Shown: positions 11,788 to 24,457 of the stretch, in pieces
Numbering within the stretch: the stretch's first letter is position 1
How the letters are laid out: the number at the start of each line of letters is the position of its first letter
Assembly: GCA_031769625.1 (NCBI GenBank)
Contig: JAUIMM010000017.1
Coordinates: 366,501-430,500 of the forward strand
From: Taudactylus pleione
Lineage: Eukaryota > Chordata > Amphibia > Anura > Myobatrachidae
Reading direction: 5' to 3'
Length of the DNA: 64,000 bases
The notes under the pieces: generated by a model
What the model was told of the DNA's origin: nothing
Databases searched by the model: none
Seen by the model: the letters and a program-made list of their open reading frames with translations, nothing else
Translations under genes and position numbers: made by a program

Positions 11788-14700
11788 CTACAGATTTACA
11801 AAAAGAGTGTTATAATATTATGATAGATTATAACAGGTTAAGACAGAGGTTCCCAAATGTGGTCCTCAAGGCTCCCCAACAGTTCAGGTTTTAGAGCTAT
11901 CCATGGTTGACCACAGCTGACTTAATTAGTACCTCAGTCAAATTGATTTAACCACCTGTGCTCAACCATGGATATCTGCACTGTTAGGGTGCCTTGAGGA
12001 CCGCGTCTGGGCACCTATGGGTTAAGAAACTACCTAAAAGAAAAGTATATTCAAATTATCAGCTCCTCCCCTAGTACATAAGACACACCACTTGCTCCTC
12101 AAAAGCTAGGTACACACGGTACGATGTGTACCCACCGATGCGATCGACGATCCGAGAGCCAACATATGGGATGGTCCCTAAAAACGGGGTGATCCGTTGC
12201 CCGATAGGCTGGACCCCTCCATAGCGCTTCATGGGATTGTCGGTCGATTTGCCTGATCATTTGAACATGCATAAAGATCAGGCAAGTGACAAATGACTCA
12301 CAGGAGCGCGCAATGCACAATATTGTGCATACTGTACACACGGAACAATATTGCTGGATTATCGTTCCAATTCGTCGGATCGTGTGCAATATCGTTCCGT
12401 GTGTAAGGGCCTTTAACCGCGTCCATGTGCTGATACAAATTCCAGCCCTTTCTCTCCGCTACCACGGATGTTTCCCTCCTGTACTTTTCATGCTAAAGGG
12501 CCCAATTATCAACGAGTTTTATCATATGCAATAAGTGATAAAACTTGTGTACAATAAATGGTGCTCCAGCCAATCGGCTCCCAACTGTCATTTTTCAAAC
12601 AGTTGACAGTTAGGAGCTGATTGGCTGGAGCACCATTATCATACACAAGTTTTAAAACTCATTGCATATTATGATAAAACTAGTTGATAAATGGGTCCTT
12701 ATAGTCCTCTCTATTTATGCCTTTGTACTTGATAGACATTTTCTTTTTGCAAGTCTGAAGGACATACTACACCAAAAGACTCACGATCGACGGACCCACA
12801 GATCGAGTGGCTGATTTCGGTAAGTATCCACACTTATCAATCGGCTACACAAAATATCTGCTCAGAGTTCACAACTGGGCTGGCATTTAAATTTGCCTGT
12901 CCAGTTGTGATGTCAGTGTTGGTGGTTCCTGCAGCCAGTGTATGGGTCAGTCTGCAGGTCACCATACACACAGGAAGATGTACTGATATAGCTGCAAGAT
13001 ATATCACGGCATCGGCTGTGCTGCAGCAGGGGCGTAGGGAGGGCGGTCCCAGCGGAGTGCAAGCTCCAGGCGCCGAAGGTGTCCGGAGGCGCCGCCCGCT
13101 GTGTACCCGGCAGCTGTCTAAGCTGACAGCCTGCCGGGCAGAGGCGGGCTGGGCCGGGGGGCAGGGTGCCATGTGCCCCCCGGGCCGGTGCAGGCAGTCT
13201 GTGTCTCTGTGACGGAGTTCGGTCAGCACTACACAGAGACGCTGGTGCCGGCAGCTGTGTGTTTGTTTTAATTAGCAGCCAATGAGAGTCTGTCAGACTC
13301 TCATTGGCTGCTGCGCCCACTGCAGGAGCCAGGCTGGAGCTCACTCATGAGCTCCATCTTCCGGCTCCCACAGTGGGTAATGGGAGAGACGTCATGACGT
13401 CTCTCCCATAATGCAGAGTGGGCCGGCCCGGGAGGATGAACGGAGGAGCGGATGGCGGGAGCGGGGATTCAGGTGTGTTTTTTATTTTTTTTATTACGTG
13501 TGACTATAAGGGGGGACCACTACTGGGGCACTACAAGGGGGCGACTACTGAACTACAAGTGGGGGCAACTACTAAGGGCACTGCATCGGGGGACCTCCAC
13601 TGGGAGCACTGCAAGGGGGGACTACTACTAGGGACACTACAAGGGGGGGACTACTACTAGGGTACTAGGGGCACTACCAGGGGGGGACTACTACTAGGGG
13701 CACTACCAGGGGGGGGGACTACTTCTAGAGGCACTGCATAGGGAGGGGACTACCACTGGAGGCACTGCATCGGGGGACCACTACTGGGGGCTCTATGTAA
13801 AGGGCTATACTGGGGGTACTGCATAGTGGGGAACTACAACTGGGGCCACTACTTAAAGGGCACTGCATAAGGGTTACCACTATTGGGGGCACTGCATGGG
13901 GGGGCTACTACTGGGGGCACTATATAAGGGGCACTGCATAGGGAGTACAACTACTGGGGGCACTGCAGAGGGGTACCACTACTGGGGGCACTATATAAGG
14001 GGATTACTACTAGGGGCACAAGGGGCACTGCACAGGGGGATCACTACTGGGGGCACTGTATAAGGGGCACTGCATAGGGGGGATCACTACTGGGGGCACT
14101 GCTGGAGGCCTGCATAAGGGGGATCTCTCCTGGGGCACAAGGGGCACTGCATATGGGCTCAACCACAGGGGGCACTGCATATGGACACCACTACAGGGGG
14201 CACTTCATATGGGCACCACAACAGAGGACATTGCATATGTGCACCACTACAGGGGGCTGCCCCTAATCTTTATTTTTACTTCTCTTTACTTTAATCCCAT
14301 GTGAACCTGCCTCCTCCCTGGAATACTTGCGGGGGGGGGCGCTGAGCGCCCTGGCTACACGCTACTCCTCTGTGATGCAGGGCTGACCTGGTACGTCTGT
14401 GAACAACGTCGTTCACAGACATAACGGCTATACACACGGGCAGATGCATTTAGAGATATATCATTCGTCAGCTGTACGAGCAACATATCACATACAGGGG
14501 TATTCAATATGGAGCAAGAACTCAGTTTTTGCAATGTTTTTGCACCGATTGCATAATTTTCGCAAGTTTTGGTTTTACACCGTATTCAATTTCAAAGACT
14601 TTTCGCAGGTTCAAAAAGTCTTTGAAATAAAACGGGGATAACTTTTTTTTAAATAGGGAAAGCAAAACTTATATACACATGATGAAAATCTCTAAATAGT

Positions 14701-17700
14701 AACACATTTAAAGTGTACGAACAGTGGGCCTGATTCAGAGCCGCTCGCTCTGAATCAGGGCCGGGCTTTTTTTTTTTTGGAATGGCCTCTTGGCCGCTCG
14801 CATAGCTGTGGGTGACCACCCACAGCTATTGCAAGCGGCCAGGATGAGGGTCGCGATGGTCAAGACCATCGCGACCATTGGGCTTGCGATGAGACCCTTG
14901 TGGTAGGGTCTCGCCCATCGCAAGCCCCAGAGAGATTTCGGCTCTAACAGAACAAGTGATGTCAGTGGGGCCGCCCCCAAACGGCAGGCGTTCTCATGGG
15001 AACGCCTCCGTTTGGGCAGCCACACCCCCGGCCCGCCCACCAAACGGGGCGAGCTGTCACTCAACATCGACAGCTCGCCCCCTTTGGTGCGAGACCCGGT
15101 GGGACGGAGTGCTCATCGCTAGCCAGGTCTCGCGCATGCGCATGATGGAGCCGGCTCCGTCGTGCGCATGGCTGTGGGCCACCATCAACCCGGTTGCGAG
15201 CGCTCAGCGCTTGCGACAGGGTCTGAATCAGGCCCAGTGTGTGTGTGTATGTATGCATTTATGGCCTCTTGGGTAAGAGTGTGCGACCCTGTTGACATCT
15301 GAGTATACCAATCAGATCCCAGCTATCATTTTCTAGACTACAGGCCTACTAGATAAATCTTAGCTTAAATCTGATTGGTTGCTATGGGCAACACTGACTT
15401 TTCCTTTTAATGAGCTTTTGCAAAATCTACCCCAAAACTCCTCTACTTGATTTCAATGTGCTAAAAAATTAGCTATTTTTCTGTGTGCTGCTTATATCAC
15501 TTTGACTTTATGAAAGAATATGAATATGGGCATTAAGAAAGGGTGTAAGATTGTAATGAACTTATCCTGTGGAATGCAAAAAAAATTAGGAATTATTATC
15601 ATGGCTATAATATCAAAAAATAAAACAAGAGAGGAGGGGGCCCGTGTTCATTCCCAGTCCGGGGCCCCCTCTTCTCTCCCCGGTGGCCGGCAGCAGACTG
15701 ACGCGTCTGACCGCCGACTGCAGCATCAGTAGACTCTGGGCACTAGAGTGTGCACCACACACCCTGCACCCATTATAGATACACCCCTGCACCACGGAGG
15801 AGGAGGGATATGTTTGCCGGCCTAAGGTAAGTATACTATGGGTGTATACCCATTATACAGACGCCTATGCTTTTTATGTGTTCTGGTGAAAGTTGTCCAG
15901 TCTTTAGTTGGCACATGTTGTTTAAATAACACTAGAATCGATGGAGACATTGAAGCTTTGTTCTCTACAGGTGCCGTCTGAATTGTGAGACCGAAATTGG
16001 TAGGAAGTGTAGAAATGTTATCTTTCTCTCTTTCTATTTTCTCTGGGATGGATTTTGGGAGTGAGGTCTAAAAGCCCTGTATGCTCTATCCAGCAATAAA
16101 TGGACTTTCGGTGTTGTTGGCAACTACTCATCAAACAGTCCAAGGGTAAGGACTCCACTGCTGAAACTCGTTACATATGTGGCAGTGGAACCTGGTATTT
16201 ATGAATCTAAACAGCGTTGGTTTGCAGCTTCCTCCTAGCGTGTTTTTTTTTTTCATACCCCCATTTAAAATTTATGCAGACCTGTATTTACAATGAGCGG
16301 CATTTTGAACTTAGCGCTCGTTGCCTTAAGGCCCCTACATATTTTTTAAACAATTTGCCCAATTCCGATGCATCAGAACGACAAATCTTTAAAATCGTCC
16401 AGTATGTATGCACTATATCGTGCGTGGCGTCCTCCCGTGGGGTCATCAGTTGCATCGGCTGATCTTCCCTACATGCAGTCCAATCAGACGATGCGGCTGA
16501 CGACCCATGCTACTGGATGCGGCAGGGTCTGACATTTTGGGCACCGTATCATCCAGTGTGTACGGGCTGTCTGATATGCCGGCCTGTTGGCTGAGGGGTC
16601 GTCCGTCGCATCGCTGGTTAAACACATTGTTTAGTGTGTACCCAGCTTTAGTTTGATTTCTCCATCTTGCAGCTGCTGTTATCTAGTGTTGATGAGTGCT
16701 ATGGTCCTGGGTGCAGGATGCAGATCCGGGTCCTTGCCCACAATTCACTACTCTAGCTCCTTTTCCACTCCTTCCCTCCCACTCTCCGCCCCTTTCATCC
16801 CACTCTCCACCCCCTAGTTTCCGCCCACTCCCTGATTTTCATCCTTTATTTACTTTTAATACATTTTTAGTGGTGTTTTTTATGAGTTCCATGAATTCTG
16901 TACCTTCCATGGTACGCAGTATGGGACTGCCCCCCTTTCCCCCAGTGCCTGGCAGACGGTGGCACCCCCTTCCTCCCTTCCACCTTCCCGCATCAGCTGG
17001 CAGACCCCCCCTTCTTCCCTCTCACAGCCGCCAGTGGTACATGCAGCAGCCAGCGGCCCCCCCCTTCCACCCTCCCTCAGTCTCTCCTTCCCTGTGAGGG
17101 AGTGGTAGCAGCCTTCTTACCCAGCCCATTACAGAGCAGTGTATCCTGGGCTGGGAAGGGAGGTTGTTGTTGGGCAGGGAATGGGATCCTAGAGTGGAGC
17201 CAGCCTAGGAGACACACTGTGCATGTGCGAAAATCAAGAAAAGAAAAAAAAAACACTTTGTTCTTTAGGACGGGTGATATAGGAACACAGAGCTGACATG
17301 TTCAATAACATTAACAATGTAACATCACTCATCTTATACCAATCCCTAACAATCAGTCCTGAAATAACACAAAATGTCCTACTCTTTAGGTGTGAATGCA
17401 CTTCTACTTCTCACTGAAATACAAGGTAGACATAATTAATAAATATGCATTATTACCTCTCCATTGCAGAAACAGTAGATAGTCGCTACAAAGAATCCCT
17501 AGGGAAGAGATATACAGGGACATTTCAGTTGTCACCACTAAGCAAGCATAACATGATCTTAGCGCTTACCAAATATTTCATTCACATACAGAGTACATAA
17601 ATGATGTGATAATGCCAGTATTAGTGAGTTTGTAGACTTACAATACACTAAGTTACCTGAGAGGAATTGAAAAACATCTCATAATGCATCTGTATTTGCC

Positions 17701-20700
17701 ATAGCAGCCCGGTCACATCTGTGTAAGGAATTGCCATGAAAACGACGTAATGTACACCGAAGAGCGGCATAAGGACCAACGTTGACTTCAGGAGTTTCCT
17801 GCATAAAACAAACTTGAGCAGTTTGTTATTTACAATGAGCATTTTGTAACAAATCTCAGATCATCCCCAGTCCATAAAGTATATTATAATCTGCAATGAA
17901 ATAGGAGTGATGAGCTGACAGCAGAAATTTATTGAAATCTCTTACACAGGGCCGGCGCTACCACTAGGCAAACTTAGGCAGCTGCAGGGCGCCGCTGGAT
18001 TGCTGTGTAGTGTGGACCGCACATAAGTGTCATCCGCATTACACTACTAGTATTACAAAAACACAGGCGCTGGCAGCTGCGTGTTTGTTGTAGCAGCCGA
18101 TGAGAGTCAGACAGACTCTCATCGGCTGCTGCGCCAACTGCCGGAGCCGGGATGGAGCTCACTCATGAGCTCCATCTTCCAGCTCCCGCAGTGGGTGATT
18201 GGAGAGACGCCATGACGTCTCTCCCATCATGCAGAGTGTGCGGGCCCAGGAGGATGCCGACAGAGGAGCAGATGCCGAAGCGGGGATTAAGGTAAATGGA
18301 GGGTTTTTCTTTTTTATGTGTGTGTGTGTCTGGCTGGGAGGCGCTACTACTGTTGGCACTGCTGGGGAGACTACTACTGGGAAACACTGCATAGGGGGGG
18401 ATTACTACTAGGGGCACTGCTGGGGGTACTACTGGGGGCACTGCACACTGGTGGGACCACTACTTGGGGACACTGCATAGAGGTGGATTACTTCTAGGGG
18501 CACTACTAGGGGTACTACTGGGGGCACTGCACACTGGTGGGACCACTACTGGGGGACACTGCATAGAGGGGGATTACTACTAGGGGCACTGCCGGGGGGT
18601 ACTACTAGGGGCACTGCTGGGGGTACTACTGGGGACACTGCACACTGGTGGGACCACTACTGGGGGACACTGCATAGAGGGGGATTAATACTAGGGGTAC
18701 TGCTGGGAGGACTACTGCTGGGGGGGGACTGCTACTGGGGGCACTGCTGGGGGGACTACTTCTGGGGGCACTACATAGGGGAGGATTACTGCTGGGGGGA
18801 CTACTACTGGGGCACTACATTGGGGGAGATTACTGCTAGGGGCACTGCTGGGTGGGAATGCTACTGGGGGCACTGCACTGGTGGGACCACTACTAGGGGA
18901 GACCCCAATAGTAGTGCCCACAATGGTAAGGCCCTCTGAGTAATGCCCCTAGTAGTAATGCCCCCCTCCGAGCAATGCCCCCAGTAGTAATCCCCCCCGA
19001 GTAATGCCCCCAGTAGAAAAGCCTATTGCACAAAAAAAAAAAAGCTAATACTTACCTTAAGCCCCGCTCCTCCCACTGCTGTCCACGTCCAGTTCCGCTC
19101 GGCTGCTCCTCGGCACTATGGGAGAGACGTCATGACGTCTCTCCCATAGTGCACTGTGTGAGCCGGATGCCAGAGCTCACTAATGAGCTCCAGTCTCCGG
19201 CTTCGGCTGCCACTGTGGGGAGGGAGCCGGGCGCCCATTGGTTACAATCTCAGCGGGCGCCTGGCAAATGGTGCCTCCCTGTGGCACCGGGGTTAGGTTG
19301 GCAGGAGGAGGCGGAACTGGTTCCGTCTCCTCCGGTTCACGTTAACCCCGATGGGTGTGGGGGCAGGGACGATTGCCCCTGTTGCCTCCCCTCGTTGATC
19401 TGGCCCAGACTAGGGGCACTGCTGGGGGAGGGCTGCTACTGGGGGGGACCACTACTGGGGGCACAGTATAGGGAGTGTTACTACTGGGGGCACTATATAA
19501 GGGGCACTGCATAGGTGGGGGACTACTAATGGGGGCACTGCATAGGGGGGCCACTACTGGGGGCACTGAATAAGGGGCACTATATTGGGGGCACTGCATG
19601 AGGGGACCACTACTGGGGGAACTGCATAGGGAGGACCTCTACTGGGGGCACTATATAAGGGCTTGTGTAGCTATGGAGGGAGGGGGGGCGTAAGAATGAA
19701 GAAATGCCTAGGTTGCCAAGAAACCTTGCACCGGCCCTGCTCTTACATAACTTAAACAGAAAATTATTTGTGACATGAAAAACCTTTAGTTTAGCCCAGT
19801 GGTTCCCAAACTGCAGAATTACTCAGTAAGACAGTTTTGGCCTTGGGGTGCCATAAAAAAATAAATGATGATACTTTAGGGCACCATGATTCAGAAAAGA
19901 TTGGAAACCATTAATTTAGCCTGATCTTAATGTAAATGTTTTATTTGTAAAATACTTTGTATTAATGAATCCCAAAATGTTTCTTAAGATGCAGCTAAAC
20001 AAAAACATACAAAAAATAAATGCAAAAACATTAAAACGCCATGCCGTTTTCTAGATGTTAAATAAGTAACATAGATCAAATGGGTTTATTTTGCAAAGAT
20101 AACTCAGGTATCTATCTTTGACAGATAAACTCTATACTATACTCAGGGGCGGGCTGAGCCAGGGAACAGGGTGCGGGCCGGTATGATTTCAGTGTTATGG
20201 TGCCGCCAGTTGATTATTACACTCCATACACAGCAGGGGCCCGGGAGACATGCAGAGGATGCTTCCCAGCCACTCAGTTTGTGTAACAAGGATAATCAGT
20301 GCGGCCGTCCTTGAAGCCCTTATAACAAACTAAGCCGCCTGGGGAGCAACCTCTGCATGTCTCCAGTCCAGGGGCAGATTGTCTGTAGACCTCAGCGGGA
20401 GTTTGGGGCCGTTATTTTATTCTATTTCTCTTAAACATGTGCCCTGACAAGCGCTGATTGGGAGCCAGCCCTCAGTGATCACAAGTAGAGAGAGAGAGCT
20501 GGAGGGAGGCCCCGCCTCCAGTCCTCACTCTTCACCTCTACCCCTGCCTCTGAAGGTGGCTGGCTCCACACCTCGGCTGGCTGGGCATAACAGAGTGTCT
20601 TCTCTTACAACTGAGCCGGCCTGACCCCCCCTCACCTGCTCCTACGGAAAAGTTTACTCAGACACTGGACATTGAGCTCACTCCTGATCCCAGCAGCAGC

Positions 20701-21177
20701 CACAGTAGAGAGATGGAGACTAAGCAGGGGCTGCTTAGGAGGCAGCTGTCAACGTGTGCGGTGCTGGAGAGCGTGTGACGGACCAGGCATGCCGTCTACT
20801 GGAACAGCAGCAAGTCCAGGTCAGTGCTCCCATCCCCCCAGCCCAGTGCCTCCCCATCTCACCGACCCCCACCCAGTGTCTTCCCCTTGTCCAGCCCAGT
20901 GTCCCTTACCATCTATAACTGATCCCCGAAATGCCAGTGTATCCCACCTAACCAGCTCAGTGTCTTCCCCTTGGGTCTCTGAGGAAAATCACGATTAAAT
21001 TAGATTGAAACCTTAGAATTTAACTGACCTTACATTTGCATCATTTCAAGTCCTATGAGTACTGCCGTCTATATCTATCTGTTTCTGGTGAGAGCTACTC
21101 ACCCGGGGAGGGCACCAAGGCAAGTTACAAACCACAAATGTTTATTGATGCTATAGGGAGTGCCGGTTGAATTTACT

Positions 21178-21229
<52 letters not shown>

Positions 21230-21651
21230 AATATGATATCACATCTACTATACGTAGAGATAAAGGCACTCGCCAGACTTTTGAAGGAATACAAAAGACT
21301 GTGGAGCTGGAAAAGTGTGTGTGTGTGCCAGCATGCACACACACACTTTTTCAGCTCCACGGTCTTTTGTATTCTTATAAAGCCTTGACAAAGGTTCCGG
21401 GGTGGAACCGAAATGGTGGCAACTATGGATTATGCACATGCTAATATATCTTAAAGTATGTTTCTGACTTCAAAAGTCTGGCGAGTGCCTTTATCTCTAC
21501 ATATAGTAGATGTGATGTCCTTTATCGTTGGGTTACCCACAGTTCAGTGGAAACTCTAAAAAAGCACCCCAGCAAATTACAAGATATAATGTGTGAGTGC
21601 TGGACCGCAGATACCATATATATATATATATATATAATGTGTGTGTGTATG

Positions 21652-21685
<34 letters not shown>

Positions 21686-21841
21686 TAAAGGCAATCGCCA
21701 GACTTTTGAAGTAAAGGCGATTCAAATGTTGGCATTAAGATGACCTATCGATGACCTATTGTTTCTTGCTGATTTTGCACGGTGAGACTACATCCCCGGG
21801 AAGGGCACCAAAGCAAGGTACTTTCCTCACCTGCGTGTATA

Positions 21842-21913
<72 letters not shown>

Positions 21914-24416
21914 TTTTCACAGGTTTATTTTTTTTTTTGGAGAAAGCCGGGGCCACTTGCTTGTGTTGCCCTCCAGGCTGAAAGTTGCCAGCCAGCCCCT
22001 GACTATACTGTATCTAGAATTTACCTTCACTGCAGCTTTTTTATGTTTGAAGGCGGGAATGAGCAGTCTTCTGTCAATGGTCGGCACCCACTGCTGCATC
22101 ACAAACCTGAACCAGCTGGGGAATTGGAGGCAGCTACAAACCTAATGTTTGGTACACATTTAGATGACGGATCAGTCAGCAGACCGATCCACCGTCCGAG
22201 TGGCTGATTGGTAAGCTATACACACTTACAAATCAGCCGCTCGATATGTCTGGGCTGACATCACAACTGGGCAGGCATCTAAATTTGTCCACCCAGTTGA
22301 AATGTCAGTGTTGGCGGTCCCTGCAGCAAGAGTATGGGCAGTCAACATAGACACATAGACACATGCAGGTGCACTGACATATCTTTCACATATACTGGCA
22401 TCGGCTGTGCTGCAGGGGGGGACCTGATATGTCTGTGAACTACGTAGTTTATAGACATGTCAGTGTACACACAGCACCGGCGCTAGGTGTCCTTGCGCCC
22501 AGCGCCATCCCATGCTGCACTGCCGCACCCCATTCCTCCCCCTGAGCATTTACCCCATAACCCCAGAGGGAGCCGGCCGTGCAATGGTTCAGACAGGGCT
22601 GCGCTCTGGGCGACGGCCCTGCTAGCCTGTGCCTAGAACCGCCACTGTGTACACACCCACCGATGCACTCTCAAAATATCGATCGTCAATAACTCGCGAT
22701 ATATAGCCAAGTGTGTATCCAACATAAGACTGCATAATCCCAGACTCTGAAGCCTGGGAACTTACAATAAAATGCTAGATACACTTTTTTTTATAGAGTG
22801 TACCTCTGAAATGATCATACAATTTTCAAAAATAACCCTTGTTCTGCCCCTAATCAACACCTATTTAGACTTAAAAGAGATAAATAGAGGTCACACTGAC
22901 CTACATGAATTTGTTTACAATCCCTTGATTGAAGCTGCCATATTGAGAGCAATGAGCAATAGAAATTCAAAGATAATGGAAGCTGCGACACTAATGTGTA
23001 GGGACAGGCTATAGATAGACAGAGGCGGCAGCTGATGGTTTGACATGGAGCCCTCCACTAGTGTATGGTGGCTTTTCAGGTGTCGGGAAGAGGTGTCATC
23101 TATTGGGCGGCCGTGACGTTACACCCCGGATACATACTTACAGCCCTAAGTGGGGTGAATATATATGGAGGAGGTAGCCCTTCAGTACTGGAGCCTGGCG
23201 GGAGGCGCCTTCATTGTCTCCCATAGTTCTGCCCCTGGTTCCAAGTTATATATTATAGAACATGTTTTTACACCTCAGTACTTCCAGCAGTACATGAATC
23301 TGTAACTTGGGCGTATTAATCATTGCTTTATTCATTTTTAAAGATCTACATGTACTGCTTATGTTTTTATCTGTGAGTCTGTGCAGAGACCTGGAAAACG
23401 TACTGATTGCAGTTTGTAGTTGAAGGGGACTAGAATGTTTGTGAGTAGACTATACACATTTCAGTTACCTACCCATATTGCTGGCGAGGGTCTAGCTTTC
23501 CGGTGTTGGTCTCCCACAGTTTTGAAGCGAGAACTCTGATAATGTTTAGGAACAAGAAGAAATTGACCTAGGGTAGAAAGAGAAATGTTATATAAAAAGT
23601 GTCCTGTACCTCTGTGATACTTCTGTAGCACAAGTCTGTAAAGTCTGACTACTGTAACCTCCTCCTATCTGGCCTTCCCAAATCCCATCTCTCTCCTCTC
23701 CAGTCTGTCCTTAATGCTGCTGCACGGCTTATCTTCCTCTACAAATGCCCTACATCTGCCTCCCCTCTCCTACAAGCCCTCCACTGGCTCCCCTTCCCTT
23801 TCAGAACCCAATTCAAGGTTCTCACACTCACTTACAAAGCCCTCACCCAATCTTCTCCCATTTACATCTCTGATCTCATCTCCCTTCACTCTCCTGTCCG
23901 CTCTCTTCATTCAACTAATACATGCCGCCTTTCATGCCAACTGATTACTTCCTCCCAATCCCGCCTCCAAGATTTTGTCCGCACTGCTCCCCACCTTTGG
24001 AACTCTCTCCCACTCCCCATCTGACTCTCCACCTCTTTGCAGTCCTACAAACGGGCTCTCAAAACCCACTGCTTCATCGAAGCCTTCCAGCTATCATACT
24101 AACTCGCTGCTACATGCTCCTGTTTGTCTGCCCCTCCCTTTTAGAATGTAAGCTCTTACGAGCAGGGCCCTCTACCCTCTTGTGTTTCTCCCTACTTTAG
24201 TTTCATCTACTTCTTACTCACCACTAGGGCACCTAACACTTGGTTGCTTACGCTCTGTTGCTTATCTGGGATTTATGGTCGCTAATGTAGCAATATATAT
24301 TATCCATGTCCTGGTCCTGTATTGTATTGCTCTGTAAGTCACTGGTCAACAATTTGTTTATGTACTTTGTAAGGCGCTGCGGAACACTTGTGTCACCATA
24401 TAAATAAATGATGATG

Positions 24417-24457
<41 letters not shown>

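Larger units (their letters stand above)
12776..14490. mobile_element. GTACACA/ACGAT-family MITE interrupted by a hAT element
   Basis: 12776-13026 and 14373-14490 align with the MITE at 22143-22725: GGCTGATT, ACAACTGGGC.GGCAT, GATGTCAGTGTTGG, then CATCGGCTGTGCTGCAG, then ACGTCTGTGAACAACGT. The alignment is broken by the 13027-14372 insertion. Limits are approximate. Confidence 0.6.
17947..19739. mobile_element. Non-autonomous hAT element (1793 bp) with exact 8-bp TSD and minisatellites
   Basis: Starts CAGGGCCGGCGCTACC and ends TTGCACCGGCCCTG. The flanking CTCTTACA is exact on both sides (17939-17946 and 19740-19747), diagnostic of hAT. The core GAGCTCACTCATGAGCTCC/GAGACGCCATGACGTCTC near 18150-18240 occurs again in inverted orientation near 19120-19190, with two minisatellite blocks between and beyond. 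It sits in receptor intron 10, about 150 bp upstream of exon 11's acceptor. Confidence 0.9.

Noticed and set aside
12837..13344. Overlapping frames of 101-143 codons on both strands
   Set aside because: They lie across a MITE and the start of a hAT element and show no domain. The GC-rich palindromic sequence keeps several frames open.
13500..14250. CRISPR-like regularly spaced repeats
   Set aside because: Units are contiguous, variable in length and lack unique spacers. This is a eukaryotic minisatellite.
16696..17097. 133-codon proline/serine-rich frame
   Set aside because: Translation of a pyrimidine-rich simple-sequence tract inside an intron, with no domain and no splice support.
18159..18921. 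Val/Pro/Ser-rich repetitive frames on the minus strand
   Set aside because: By-products of the minisatellite. The same artefact appears at 19342-19599 and 44212-44839.
22772..23014. Frame with [16 protein letters not shown] resembling a hAT/ZBED segment
   Set aside because: Too short and isolated, with no catalytic or dimerisation motif. Left as unassigned.
23473..23481. Alternative exon 10 donor at the second GT (GTAACT)
   Set aside because: Using it would put an in-frame TAG before the join. The first GT keeps phase with exon 11.
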